From: CAVQBP01 sp964448105
GTDB taxonomy: Bacteria; Bacteroidota; Ignavibacteria; Ignavibacteriales; Ignavibacteriaceae
Length of the DNA stretch: 50,648 nt
Reading direction: 5' to 3'
NCBI GenBank assembly: GCA_964448105.1
Contig: CAYUVK010000026.1
Location: 1 to 50,648, forward strand
Positions 17,697 to 27,213 of this stretch are shown here, piece by piece (positions within the stretch are counted from its first letter, which is position 1; every line of letters begins with the position of its first letter). A program made the position numbers and the translations under genes. The notes under the pieces are model-generated. The model saw only the letters and a list, made by a program, of their open reading frames with translations, was not told the origin of the DNA and searched no databases.

Positions 17697-18335
17697 TTAA
17701 TAATCGGATGGCGGTTCCATTTCAAATTCAAACTCAGGCTCATCATTTAATATTTTATGCAAGAATGTTTTTCTATGAAACGTTGAAGGTCCGAAAGCTT
17801 TTATAGCTTCAATATGTTCCCGTGTAGCGTAACCTTTATTTTTAGACCATAAATATTGCGGAAACCTGGGACACATCCTTTTCATTACACGGTCTCTTGC
17901 TACTTTTGCCAATATAGATGCAGCCGCAATAGCAAAGGACTGCGAGTCTCCTTTTATAATAGGTATTGTAGGAATTTTGCAATTAAAGGTTTTATTTCCA
18001 TCGACAAGAATCAAATGAGGCTTTATCTTTAACCTACCGACAGATATAGACATTGCTAAGAGTGAAGCTTGCAAAATATTGATTTTATCAATTTGAAAAT
18101 GAGAAACTGCAGAAACGGAACAAGCTAAAGATTTTTCTATTATTACCGGAGCTAATTCTTCCCTCTCTTCTTCAGTAAGCTGTTTCGAATCATTGACCCC
18201 TTCAATATAAACATCAGGAGAAAAAATAACTGAAGCCGCAACTACGGGACCGGCCAATGGACCCCGCCCCACTTCATCGGCTCCGGCTATAAGTTTTATT
18301 TTCCTTTTGAGAAATGAATTATCAAAATTTTTCAT
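17697..18335 (-). CDS. rnhB: Ribonuclease HII
   Basis: RNase HII (212 residues) cuts the RNA strand of RNA-DNA hybrids and removes single ribonucleotides from DNA. The catalytic region GADEVGRGPLAGPVVAAS near residue 18 supplies the first Asp-Glu pair and the GRG loop that recognises the junction. Further family segments are ILVDGNKT near 110 and SILAKVARDR near 140. The length is normal. The start overlaps the stop of the prenyltransferase gene by four bases (ATGA), so the two genes are coupled. It is probably in one transcript with the UbiA gene. Confidence 0.97.
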   Translation of the reverse strand: MKNFDNSFLKRKIKLIAGADEVGRGPLAGPVVAASVIFSPDVYIEGVNDSKQLTEEEREELAPVIIEKSLACSVSAVSHFQIDKINILQASLLAMSISVGRLKIKPHLILVDGNKTFNCKIPTIPIIKGDSQSFAIAAASILAKVARDRVMKRMCPRFPQYLWSKNKGYATREHIEAIKAFGPSTFHRKTFLHKILNDEPEFEFEMEPPSDY

Positions 18336-19171
18336 TTACCGAGATATATTGCACTTAATCCAAAAACCATATTCAATTTTAAAATAAAACTTAACTTATT
18401 CAAGTTTGCAAGCGAATCGTTTTTATAAATTGAAACTAAAAAGTATACTAAAATGGGATTCACAATACTCATAACAATAATGAAATATTCAATTTTGTAT
18501 AACTTAAAAATAAATGGATAGCAAGTAAATAAAATTAATATAATAGTCACAAGTAATATAAAATTTTTAGCAAATGAAAAACCAAATCTATAGGGAAATG
18601 TTTTTATACCATTCTTAATATCACCCTCAACGTCTTCCATATCTTTCACAATTTCCCGAATAAAGTTAATAAGTAAAGCAAACAAAGCAGGTATAATTGC
18701 AAAAGAAATATTACTTACGGATGCACCCCCATAAATAAAAGTTAAACCGGTAATAACCGCTACAGATAAATTACCTAAAAGAGTTATCGATTTAAATTTA
18801 AAAGAGTAGGTAAAAAGCAAGATTACTGTAACAACAGCAATAAAAAAAACTGTTTTATTAATTTTTAGTGCAAGTGATAATCCAATTAATGAAGTAATAT
18901 AATAAAAAATAATTGCCGACTTAATACTTATTTTACCGGAAGCTAAAGGTCTTTCAGGACGATTTACTTTATCAATTTTAATATCAAAGTAATCATTAAT
19001 TACATAACCGGCAGCAGCAATAAATGAAGCAGAAATTCCGGTTAAAACGGTATCGAGAATTATTTCATTATTTTCCGAGCATATAAAACCGGCAACTAAA
19101 ACTGTTAAGAATACAATTAGAACATTTAAAGGGCGAACGATTTTTATAATCAATAGAATTTTTTTGTACAT
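18332..19171 (-). CDS. UbiA-family prenyltransferase (DGGGP synthase-like)
   Basis: This 279-residue integral membrane protein has about nine hydrophobic segments and the two aspartate-rich motifs of UbiA prenyltransferases. The first is NDYFDIKIDKVNRPERPL near residue 65; the second is REIVKDMEDVEGD near residue 170. The RPERPLASG form is that of the geranylgeranylglycerol-phosphate geranylgeranyltransferase subgroup, which makes digeranylgeranylglyceryl phosphate in archaea. Homologues are common in Bacteroidota-related phyla; their product there is not certain, so a role in ether-type lipid or quinone-like synthesis remains open. It is coupled to rnhB by a four-base overlap. Confidence 0.87.
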   Translation of the reverse strand: MYKKILLIIKIVRPLNVLIVFLTVLVAGFICSENNEIILDTVLTGISASFIAAAGYVINDYFDIKIDKVNRPERPLASGKISIKSAIIFYYITSLIGLSLALKINKTVFFIAVVTVILLFTYSFKFKSITLLGNLSVAVITGLTFIYGGASVSNISFAIIPALFALLINFIREIVKDMEDVEGDIKNGIKTFPYRFGFSFAKNFILLVTIILILFTCYPFIFKLYKIEYFIIVMSIVNPILVYFLVSIYKNDSLANLNKLSFILKLNMVFGLSAIYLGK

Positions 19172-19194
19172 CTGATAATGATGAATTTGGCAGA

Positions 19195-19334
19195 TATTGC
19201 TTTATTGTTTTATTGTTGGATATATGCTAAAAACAAAAATAATATAAATTTTTAGAGTCAATTAGTACAAAAAAAATTATTACAATAATAATTTTGCGTT
19301 TTAACAATATAACGATTTAACAATACAACAATAA
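19195..19334. repeat. Facing octamer repeat arrays between the UbiA and BamA-like genes
   Basis: Left array (19195-19218): TATTGCTT, TATTGTTT and TATTGTTG. Right array (19303-19334): AACAATAT, AACGATTT, AACAATAC and AACAATAA. The two arrays face each other across about 84 AT-rich bases and can pair imperfectly. They fill most of the 192-base gap between the two minus-strand genes. The left array begins with the same TATTGCTTTATTGTT block seen at 11.26 kb. Confidence 0.6.
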
Positions 19335-19363
19335 ATAATTCGGGAAAAATTTATTAAAAAAAA

Positions 19364-21130
19364 TTAAAATTCATTAACCAATCCAAAGTGAATCTTGCCA
19401 TCCGAAAAAGAATCACCTTGAGCTAAAGCAAAGCTCACTCCCAAAACACCAAGCCCTGTTTCGATATTTAATCCCAATCCATAGCCGATTTTAAAACCTT
19501 CAGTCTTTAGGATATCTCTTTCCAGTTCTGCTTTTCTAAAGAAATAACCTGTATCGAAAAACAAAAAGCCGAATGTTCTTCTGGTTAGCAATAACCGGTA
19601 TTCCAGGTTAGACCAAAAAATCCTTGAGCCTAAAAATTGATCTTCCCTGTAACCTCGTAAAGAATTTGTCCCGCCAAGCCTGTATAAATCACTTATTTCA
19701 AAAGAAGGACCGTTTAATTCTTTTCCATGCAAACCTAAAGCAATAACCTGTTTGTTAAATAATTCATGATAAGCATTTATCGCTACTTCTATTCTTTGAA
19801 AATTTACTTTAGTTTGAAGATCCGGAGTAAAATATTCTGCCGGACCGTAAATAGTTTTTTTACTGAATGAATATAAATTTGTAAATAAAATTCCACCGGT
19901 AGGAGCATACGGGTCATCCCTTGTATCAATTTTTAGGTTGATCCCGGTAGTTACTGCATTGGAATTATAAACAGTAAACACGGAGTTTATTGATTGTGAT
20001 GGAATTACAGATTCAGAAGAAACAAAAACAGAAGCAGAAATATTCTCTGTCGCTAAAAATTCTATATCCCCTTCCAATTTTCTTTGAACATAACTGGAAT
20101 CCTGTTTTCTCTGGTAAAAACTACCATTTAAATTGAAAGGAAAATTAAAGATCCATGGTTCAAGATATTTTAATTCAAGTTCTTGTGAGAAACGATCGAA
20201 TTGCTGCCACCTAATTGCAGCGGCCCGGCCTGTACCAAAAAGATTTCTCATACTAACATTTACAAGTCCTGTTAAATAACCTGACTGCCCCGGAATGGCA
20301 GACGGTATATAGCCAATAATTCCATCAAAATTATTAGTTTGTTTTTCCTTTACAGTAACTAAAAGGACTCCTTCATTTTTTGAATTTAGATAAAATTCAG
20401 GTTTGCCGACCGGTTCAAAAAAACCGAGCCTGTTTAAACGTTCCGGAAGTTCATCAACTTTTTTTTGAGAATAAGCTTCACCTGTTTCGATTCTTAATGC
20501 TCTTGTTATAACATAGTCCTTTGTATTTTGATTCCCGGCAATTTCTATTTTATCGATTTTACTTTTATTTCCTTTTTCTATTTTTAAATGGATATCAGCT
20601 AAATTTGAATTGCTTGAAGAATCCCTAAAAAAAATTATCGATGACAAAATAATTTTTATAAAAGGATACCCGTTGTTTTCAAAATAAGATAGTGAATTAT
20701 GAATTGCCTCTTCCAATAATTCCTTATCGAAAATTTGACCTTCAAGAAATTCAAATTGATCAAGGACATCATTTGATTTTACTGAATCAGAATAAACCAG
20801 GTAAATTTTGTTTATTAAGGAAGGTTCCCCCTCCTTAATATTAATAATGACGTTGACTTTCTGAGAATCCGGGGAAAACACCAGGTTAGTTCCTGAAAAT
20901 GAAGAATTTATATATCCTCTTTGTGCCAAATTAAAAGCTAATTTTGATTTTACCGAATCTATTAAACCGGCAAAAATTTTTTCACCTGTGCTTATACCGA
21001 TCCATCCCATTAATTGATCTTTATCAATATTTTTATTCCCCTCAATCTCAATAGAATTTATTTTTTGAGAATAGGTAGCTGACGAAAGAAACAGTAAGAG
21101 TGAAATGAATATTTTAATTTTGTGCGACAT
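19364..21130 (-). CDS. BamA/TamA-family outer-membrane protein
   Basis: This 588-residue protein has a signal peptide (about 1-21), POTRA-like repeats (about 22-250) and a C-terminal beta-barrel of the surface-antigen D15 type (about 265-588) ending in a C-terminal Phe (VNEF). The GGTNSLRGYREDQFLGSR region near residue 490 is the conserved VRGF-like loop of the Omp85 superfamily. It is smaller than a typical BamA (about 800) and has fewer POTRA domains, so it is more like TamA or a specialised Omp85 protein. It begins inside the end of the PfkB gene (17-base overlap). A role in inserting or exporting outer-membrane proteins is inferred. Confidence 0.88.
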   Translation of the reverse strand: MSHKIKIFISLLLFLSSATYSQKINSIEIEGNKNIDKDQLMGWIGISTGEKIFAGLIDSVKSKLAFNLAQRGYINSSFSGTNLVFSPDSQKVNVIINIKEGEPSLINKIYLVYSDSVKSNDVLDQFEFLEGQIFDKELLEEAIHNSLSYFENNGYPFIKIILSSIIFFRDSSSNSNLADIHLKIEKGNKSKIDKIEIAGNQNTKDYVITRALRIETGEAYSQKKVDELPERLNRLGFFEPVGKPEFYLNSKNEGVLLVTVKEKQTNNFDGIIGYIPSAIPGQSGYLTGLVNVSMRNLFGTGRAAAIRWQQFDRFSQELELKYLEPWIFNFPFNLNGSFYQRKQDSSYVQRKLEGDIEFLATENISASVFVSSESVIPSQSINSVFTVYNSNAVTTGINLKIDTRDDPYAPTGGILFTNLYSFSKKTIYGPAEYFTPDLQTKVNFQRIEVAINAYHELFNKQVIALGLHGKELNGPSFEISDLYRLGGTNSLRGYREDQFLGSRIFWSNLEYRLLLTRRTFGFLFFDTGYFFRKAELERDILKTEGFKIGYGLGLNIETGLGVLGVSFALAQGDSFSDGKIHFGLVNEF

Positions 21131-22079
21131 TTAATTTTCTTATCTTTTTCCCGATGGTAGAAATTTTTACCTGCGGTTTAAAATATTCAATTTCGTTGTG
21201 AGAAACATTACATGTTTCAAACCTTCCAGCATTAGCAGCACCTAAAGAAGAAGCAATAACTAAAGTCTCTTCATAAGTTAGATTATTATGGAAACCATAT
21301 ACAATCCCAGCAACAAAACAATCACCGCTGCCGGTAGGATCAACAGAATAGACAGCAGGATTTTCAACCTTATACTTAAAATCAAAGTTTGAAGAATAAG
21401 TTGCTTTAGCTCCATTAGTAATATATGACTGTTTAATCTCTGCATCATAAAGATAATCCAGATAATTAAGAATTTCTTTTTCATTTCTAAGCAAAATATT
21501 TATGGAACTTTCAATTTCGGAAATATTGTTATGCATAATAGTTGGTTTAGCTTTTATACAATCTTTCAAATGATTTCCGTAGGTATCGCAAACCGAGATC
21601 TTATCATACTTGTTTGCAATCTCAATTCCGAAAGGGAAAATAGAATTTGCGGTTTGGCATGGCGAGCTTCCTGAGAAAACCACTATCTCGGTATTCTGAA
21701 TAATTTTTTCAAGTTTTATTTTAAATTCATCAACTTCTTTTTCGGTAATTAAAGTATTGCAACCAAAAAAAGTGCTTATTTTTTTATCCGATTCATTTAT
21801 AATTAGTGCAGCATCCCTTGTTTCATTTAAAGTTCTTATGGCTGTAAAATTAATTTTTTCTTTTAATAAAATATCCTTGAATAATTTTCCGTTGTTTCCA
21901 CCAAGAAAAGTAAAAGCGAGGTTATCAATATTAAGGTTATTAAGCTGCCTGCTAACATTTATTCCTTTACCGCCGGCTGTTAATTCGACTTTCCCGTTTC
22001 TATTTCCTTTATTAAAAAATATTTTGAGGTAAATATAGCGTCTTTCCAAGAGCGGGTTTAGTGTAACAGTAAGAATCAT
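21114..22079 (-). CDS. PfkB-family sugar kinase (1-phosphofructokinase/tagatose-6-P kinase type)
   Basis: This 321-residue protein is a PfkB-fold carbohydrate kinase. The first signature AGGKGINVSRQLNNL is near residue 36, and the ATP/catalytic signature VDPTGSGDCFVAGIVYG is near 243, with the catalytic Asp in TGSGD. The start MILTVTLNPLLER and GGKGINVSRQ are typical of the FruK/LacC/PfkB-2 group, which phosphorylates fructose-1-phosphate, tagatose-6-phosphate or fructose-6-phosphate. Substrate cannot be decided. No phosphotransferase-system genes are near. Its end overlaps the BamA-like gene by 17 bases, suggesting a shared transcript without an obvious functional link. Confidence 0.88.
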   Translation of the reverse strand: MILTVTLNPLLERRYIYLKIFFNKGNRNGKVELTAGGKGINVSRQLNNLNIDNLAFTFLGGNNGKLFKDILLKEKINFTAIRTLNETRDAALIINESDKKISTFFGCNTLITEKEVDEFKIKLEKIIQNTEIVVFSGSSPCQTANSIFPFGIEIANKYDKISVCDTYGNHLKDCIKAKPTIMHNNISEIESSINILLRNEKEILNYLDYLYDAEIKQSYITNGAKATYSSNFDFKYKVENPAVYSVDPTGSGDCFVAGIVYGFHNNLTYEETLVIASSLGAANAGRFETCNVSHNEIEYFKPQVKISTIGKKIRKLNVAQN

Positions 22080-22222
22080 TTTATATAATGAAAAACTTTT
22101 TTAAACATCAATTTGAGTTCGTGCTAAAAAATAATCTGCCATTTCAGAAACTAATCAAGATAGGAGATTTCTACTTTTAGTTGAAAAAACGAATTTTTTT
22201 TAAGGAACTCAATAAGTATAAA

Positions 22223-23494
22223 TTAATATCGATATCTATACAAATCACCTGTTAAAGGCGTAACTAATCTATAATCACCAAACCCGGTTTCATCTACAAA
22301 AACAAAACTCCTGTTAAGCTGATAATATTCCCACACTTCATAAGGCTTTGAATTATATTCAAAAGGATGACGATCCACATTGTTAGGATTACCTAAAATA
22401 ATATATACCATTCCCCTGTCTGTTTTCCAGCCCTTTACATAATGTGAAAAATTAGCATCAGCGAATGCTACTCTCCTGTAATATTCATTGAAAACTTCAT
22501 TTTCTTCAGTTGATGGTACCGCATCTTTCTTTTTCCAGAATTCTTTAAATCGTAAGATTTTTTCTTCTCTTGTTTTTCCATCCCTAATATAATCCATTTC
22601 ATCGGGTGAAGCGATATAAACTAGCTGATCAACTGCTTCATCTAGATCTTTAGCTGTTGATGGGAAGCCTACCCATCTTGATATAAAAGTCTGCTTTGTA
22701 GTTGCAAGTTCATGATCTTCAATATCTTTTAATACAATGGATATATCAAAATTTCCCATATCTAAAGAGGAATCTGGCAGAGTATAAAAAATTTGATTTC
22801 TTCCTTTGTTCAACTGTTTAATTGTTTTATCGTAAATTAGAGTGTTACCTTTTTCACTAATATCATATTCAATTTTAAAAGTAGAATTTGTATCCGAATA
22901 CACTTCATAAAAAATCGGAAGACCTCCTTTACGGGTAGAAATAACTTTTTTAATATTTGGCAAAATTTTATTATCTCCCCCTTCATTTGTTTTTTTCTCA
23001 ACCATCATAACATCACTTAATGCAAAATTTGACGAAACATCACGTACGTCTATAACATCTTCTTTAGCATAAGTCTTCCGCGAATCTTTATCTTCGTACG
23101 CAGACCGGAACATATATTCACCGGGCGAAAGATCGAATGAGCGGAGACTTAAATTAAAATTTTGCGGTGATATTGTTTGATTAAAGTCCGTTGTTACAAC
23201 TTTTTCACTCCATATTTTTTCAGTAACCAGCTTATCTTTATCCTTATTAAAAATGGAGACTGTAATTGTATAGTTGGCCTCAAATTTATTGTCCGATTTG
23301 ACAAACTGAATTTCCGTATAAGGAACCTGTATAAAAACATCTACCCTTGTTTTATTCGGTTGATCAGATTTAAAATCAAGATACTCATAATTGAATTTAT
23401 TTGGTTCCAATCTTGTGTTGTCAATAAATCCTTCCTGTGCAAATATGTTCCAAGCAAACAAAAACAAAAAAAGGTATAGGTATAGATTTTTCAT
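22223..23494 (-). CDS. GWxTD-domain protein
   Basis: This 423-residue secreted protein has a signal peptide (residues 1-19, ending FAQ) and a C-terminal GWxTD domain (about 285-423). The naming motif is seen as KGWKTDRGMVYIILGNPNNV near residue 355, followed by YEVWEYY. Such proteins are found mainly in Bacteroidota, Chlorobi/Ignavibacteria and related phyla; the domain has no established biochemical function. The N-terminal half looks beta-rich and may be a periplasmic or outer-membrane-associated sandwich. It ends a two-gene run starting with rimO (18-base gap). The gene supports the taxonomic placement of the window. Confidence 0.9.
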   Translation of the reverse strand: MKNLYLYLFLFLFAWNIFAQEGFIDNTRLEPNKFNYEYLDFKSDQPNKTRVDVFIQVPYTEIQFVKSDNKFEANYTITVSIFNKDKDKLVTEKIWSEKVVTTDFNQTISPQNFNLSLRSFDLSPGEYMFRSAYEDKDSRKTYAKEDVIDVRDVSSNFALSDVMMVEKKTNEGGDNKILPNIKKVISTRKGGLPIFYEVYSDTNSTFKIEYDISEKGNTLIYDKTIKQLNKGRNQIFYTLPDSSLDMGNFDISIVLKDIEDHELATTKQTFISRWVGFPSTAKDLDEAVDQLVYIASPDEMDYIRDGKTREEKILRFKEFWKKKDAVPSTEENEVFNEYYRRVAFADANFSHYVKGWKTDRGMVYIILGNPNNVDRHPFEYNSKPYEVWEYYQLNRSFVFVDETGFGDYRLVTPLTGDLYRYRY

Positions 23495-23512
23495 TTTAAG
23501 ATCCTCCGGCTA

Positions 23513-24808
23513 TCAGATAAATTTACCGTAAAGGTCATATTCATTATAGTCAAAAATTTCAGCAGTATAAAATAGTCCTAATTTAATTTCTTTGTTATCA
23601 TCCGGCATTAAAATTTCACAATCAACTTCGGGGGCATCCCTATAAGAACGACCGATATAATAATCATTCTCTTTATTTTCCAAAAGGACATTCATCTTTT
23701 TCCCAACCAGGTTTTTATTTTTTTCCAGGGAAATCTCTTTTTGAATGTCCATTAATATTTTTTTCCTTTCTTCTTTTATTTCATCCGGAACAGGATCTCC
23801 TAGAATAAAGCTAGATGTATTTTCTTCCACAGAATATGTAAAAACACCCAACCGATCAAATTTTATTTCACTAATAAAATCACAAAGTTCTTTGAATTCT
23901 TTTTCAGTTTCGTTTGGGTATCCTACAATAAAAGTTGTCCGTAAAGTAAGGTCTGGAATCTTCCTTCTTAATTTAAATAGTAAATCTTTTGTCCTTTTAG
24001 AAGTAACTCCTCTTCGCATCGATTTAAGAATATTATCCGATACATGCTGGAGCGGGATATCAACATATTTGCAGATTTTAGGATTAGCAGCAATTACATC
24101 GATAAGATCATCAGGAAATTTTGAAGGATATGCATACATTACTCTTATCCATTCAATTCCATTTATTTCACTAAGATTGTTTAGAAGATCGCTTAAAATT
24201 CTTTCACCGTAAATATCAATACCGTAATCGGTTGTATCCTGAGCAATGATAACCAGCTCTTTAGTATTATTCTTTGCAAGGAATTCAGCTTCCTTAATTA
24301 ATTCTTCCTTAGTTTTTGATTTATGCTTTCCCCTCATTAAAGGAATTGCACAAAAAGAACACGGGTGATCACATCCTTCGGAAATTTTTAAATATACAGT
24401 TTGTGAAGGAGTGGTTAATAATCTTTCTCCAAGCAGATTATATTTTAGTTCTCCGCCAAGTTCTTTTAGTATACCTTCATAATTTTCCGTCCCGAAATAA
24501 GCATCAACTTCCGGGATTTCTTTTTTTAGTTCATCTTTATATCTTTCCGACAAACAGCCTGCAACAATAACTTTTTTTATAGTGCCATGTTGTTTTAAAT
24601 TAACCGCACTTAAAATTGTATTTATCGATTCTTGTTTCGCTACTTCAATGAAACCGCATGTATTTATAATTACTGTTCCGGCTTTCTCAGGATCCTCCTG
24701 CAAAATGAAATTATTGACTTTTAACTGGTTCAAAAGCCTTTCGGAATCTACAGTATTTTTAGAACACCCAAGAGTAACAACGCTAACCTTTTCTTTATTG
24801 TTTCGCAT
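23513..24808 (-). CDS. rimO: Ribosomal protein S12 methylthiotransferase
   Basis: RimO (431 residues) is a radical-SAM enzyme that adds a methylthio group to an aspartate of ribosomal protein S12. The UPF0004 N-terminal domain shows VVTLGCSKNTVDSERLL, NTCGFI and VAGCLSERY, giving three cysteines for the auxiliary cluster. The radical-SAM CxxxCxxC motif is SEGCDHPCSFCAIPLMRG near residue 147. A C-terminal TRAM domain follows (about 365-431). The HPCSFCAIP form separates it from MiaB, which is present at 41.8 kb. It lies upstream of the GWxTD gene on the same strand. Confidence 0.96.
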   Translation of the reverse strand: MRNNKEKVSVVTLGCSKNTVDSERLLNQLKVNNFILQEDPEKAGTVIINTCGFIEVAKQESINTILSAVNLKQHGTIKKVIVAGCLSERYKDELKKEIPEVDAYFGTENYEGILKELGGELKYNLLGERLLTTPSQTVYLKISEGCDHPCSFCAIPLMRGKHKSKTKEELIKEAEFLAKNNTKELVIIAQDTTDYGIDIYGERILSDLLNNLSEINGIEWIRVMYAYPSKFPDDLIDVIAANPKICKYVDIPLQHVSDNILKSMRRGVTSKRTKDLLFKLRRKIPDLTLRTTFIVGYPNETEKEFKELCDFISEIKFDRLGVFTYSVEENTSSFILGDPVPDEIKEERKKILMDIQKEISLEKNKNLVGKKMNVLLENKENDYYIGRSYRDAPEVDCEILMPDDNKEIKLGLFYTAEIFDYNEYDLYGKFI

Positions 24809-24893
24809 CTTAAACTATTTTTTGTAAAAACTTAATGACCAATTAAATTAAGAGTAAGATTAAGGACCTTTTATCTTTGCCGTTTAAGAAAGA

Positions 24894-25718
24894 TTATCTT
24901 CCAAAGTACGTTAGGTATAATAAAATAACCGGCGAAGTATAAAACAAGGAATCAAAACGATCAAACATACCGCCATGCCCGGGGATTAATGCCGAGGAAT
25001 CTTTCACTCCGGCTTCTCTTTTAATTAATGATTCAATCAAATCGCCTATTTGTCCGAATATGCCGATGATAACTCCGATAATTAATGCATTGGTTATCGA
25101 AAGAAAGTTCAAAATCAAAATCTTAGCTAAAAATAAGACTAAAACAGAGAATAAAAATCCAAAAATTGATCCTTCCCAGCTCTTATTTGGACTGACACGC
25201 GGAAATAATTTATGCTTTCCTAATTTGCTTCCTACCCAAAAAGCTACAGAATCACATAACCATATAGATGCGAAAATTGAAATCATTAAATATCCGCCCC
25301 TATAGTAAAGCTCACCAACATTAGGATAAAATTCTCTTATTTGAATAATTGCACTCCCGAACAGTCCGAGGTAGAAAACTCCCAACAAAGTAGCGCCAAT
25401 ATTTAATAAAGCAGATTTACGGTTTCTGAATAATTCAACAAAAAATAATATGATAGTAAAAAATAGAAGAATCGAATAAATACTTATAAATGCCCTGTAA
25501 AAGTTAAGCAGAATAACTGTAATGCCAGCAAATCCCAGAGTTATGTTGGCAAAAACATCTTTATTCTTAACCATTATACAAAATTCATAATACGATATTA
25601 CGGTTATGGCAAGAACAAAAGCAAAAAAATAAATACCGCCTAAATATGCTGCTGTAATAATAACAGGTATGGTAATAACCGCAACTATTATTCTTACAGC
25701 ATGATTACCAAGAGTCAT
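24894..25718 (-). CDS. cdsA: Phosphatidate cytidylyltransferase
   Basis: CdsA (274 residues) makes CDP-diacylglycerol from phosphatidic acid and CTP, the entry to phospholipid synthesis. Seven or more hydrophobic segments are visible. The family signature near the C-terminus is clear: SPNKSWEGSIFGFL, then GQIGDLIESLIKREAGVKD followed by PGHGGMFDRFDSL. The gene follows the DUF2007 gene without any gap: the stop of one is directly next to the start of the other. The neighbourhood (CPBP protease, zinc-ribbon protein, CdsA) is a compact membrane-related run. Confidence 0.96.
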   Translation of the reverse strand: MTLGNHAVRIIVAVITIPVIITAAYLGGIYFFAFVLAITVISYYEFCIMVKNKDVFANITLGFAGITVILLNFYRAFISIYSILLFFTIILFFVELFRNRKSALLNIGATLLGVFYLGLFGSAIIQIREFYPNVGELYYRGGYLMISIFASIWLCDSVAFWVGSKLGKHKLFPRVSPNKSWEGSIFGFLFSVLVLFLAKILILNFLSITNALIIGVIIGIFGQIGDLIESLIKREAGVKDSSALIPGHGGMFDRFDSLFYTSPVILLYLTYFGR

Positions 25719-26087
25719 CTAATTTTCATCCCGATCATTATTTTCATCTTCTCCCGTTTTTTCACTTTTAATTTTTTGTATGAAATTAAGAGCATCAGGG
25801 ACATCTTCTTTATGAACTAAAAGTTTTACTACGGAAAAATTGCCGGGTGCCGGAAAATTTCTATCCTTTTGAGATAACATAGTTGCAGTTATTCCTGCAC
25901 TTTCAAGATTATCTTTTATCATTTCAACTTCATATTCTAAACCGGAAGTGTAAACTACTACCCAGTTTTCTTCAGTCCAGTCTTCAGGCTTTGTAATTAA
26001 GTTGTCATCAACAAGCGGAACCCCGCAATCCGGGCAAAAAGTTACCCCTTCTACATATTCATAATCGCAATTTGGACATACTGACAT
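25719..26087 (-). CDS. Zinc-ribbon DUF2007 protein
   Basis: This 122-residue protein has an N-terminal zinc ribbon (CPNCDYEYVEGVTFCPDCG, two CxxC pairs at residues 4-22) and a DUF2007-type domain (about 40-105: WVVVYTSGLEYEVEMIKDNL followed by ESAGI). DUF2007 proteins are described as putative signal-transducing domains; no biochemical role is known. The acidic tail is probably disordered. It sits between a CPBP protease gene (eight-base gap) and cdsA (directly adjacent), so all three are likely one operon. It has no signal peptide and should be cytosolic. Confidence 0.82.
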   Translation of the reverse strand: MSVCPNCDYEYVEGVTFCPDCGVPLVDDNLITKPEDWTEENWVVVYTSGLEYEVEMIKDNLESAGITATMLSQKDRNFPAPGNFSVVKLLVHKEDVPDALNFIQKIKSEKTGEDENNDRDEN

Positions 26088-26095
26088 TTTTCCTC

Positions 26096-27067
26096 CTAAA
26101 TATTTTTTAACTGAGAATAATACTTTTTTATAAAGATAATCACACTAATAAAAGCTATCAATAGTATACTAAAGACAAGAATACTAGATTTTAAATCAGC
26201 ACTGCTTTCAACAGTTGTGTTTATCAATTCATCATTTCCAAATACAAAATATAAAATAACTGCGGCAAAATTATTTAAAAAATGAAGAATCATCGGAATA
26301 AATATTGAATTGCTTGTATAAGCTGCAAAACCAAAATATAATCCCAAACCAATAAGGGGAATCAATCCATAAGGATTAAAATGGTAGACACCAAAAAAAA
26401 CAGCGGTAATTAAAGCTGCCCAAAAAGGTTTTAATTTAAACTCAAAACTCTTTTGAATAAAACCACGGAACATTGTTTCTTCGCATAAAGCAGGAACGAC
26501 AGAAACTACAATAACTACAAATATACCTTCCAAAATATTATGTGCCGAAAGAAGATCTCCATACGTATTCTCAACAAGCTTATCAAGAGAATCAAATAAA
26601 GATTTAACATGGTTTACAAAAGGAGATATTTTCGCAAGGTATTCAAAAATATAATTTTGAATATATAAATAATTTTGAAGCAGAGGGGTTAAAATGATAA
26701 TCCCCAATATAAATAAACCTACTTCCTCCCAGCGGGGAATTTTAATTCTGATTATTGTAGATACATCTTCATAAAACCATTTAGCAAAAACCAATGCAGG
26801 CAATAGAATGAAAAGTATTTGTCCGCCGGTAGTCATTAACCTTAGAGCATTTACCGGTGCACTTTTCATATCCATTCCAAATATCAATAAAGTAATTACA
26901 CCGCCTACTATCTGGTAAAGGAAAAAACCTCCCACCAAACCAATAATTGCGGCTGCAATCGGCGAAATAAGAGGATTTATTTGATGCTGGGAAGTTACAG
27001 AACCGTTCGAATCCTTTTCTTCGATATTTTTATTATCGTCTTCGGGATTATTTTTAAATTCATCCAT
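26096..27067 (-). CDS. CPBP-family intramembrane metalloprotease
   Basis: This 323-residue membrane protein belongs to the CPBP (CAAX protease and bacteriocin-processing) family, glutamate/histidine-dependent intramembrane proteases. Motif 1 is ALCEETMFRGFIQ near residue 195, motif 2 is FFGVYHFNP near 230, and motif 3 is ILHFLNNFAAV near 267. About eight hydrophobic segments are present, after an acidic, probably disordered N-terminus (1-30). Substrates are unknown. It is the first gene of a likely operon with the DUF2007 gene and cdsA. The 146 bases upstream show no clear regulatory site. Confidence 0.9.
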   Translation of the reverse strand: MDEFKNNPEDDNKNIEEKDSNGSVTSQHQINPLISPIAAAIIGLVGGFFLYQIVGGVITLLIFGMDMKSAPVNALRLMTTGGQILFILLPALVFAKWFYEDVSTIIRIKIPRWEEVGLFILGIIILTPLLQNYLYIQNYIFEYLAKISPFVNHVKSLFDSLDKLVENTYGDLLSAHNILEGIFVVIVVSVVPALCEETMFRGFIQKSFEFKLKPFWAALITAVFFGVYHFNPYGLIPLIGLGLYFGFAAYTSNSIFIPMILHFLNNFAAVILYFVFGNDELINTTVESSADLKSSILVFSILLIAFISVIIFIKKYYSQLKNI

Positions 27068-27213
27068 ATAAAAAAATTAATAGGTAATTCCTTATATTCA
27101 AATTACTTAAAACAACCTAAACCTCAAATAAAATGAATACTATAGAATTATTTATACTTAAAAAAATTATTTAGTTTTATAAGATTCAAAACCGGTAAAG
27201 CCAAAAATCAAAA

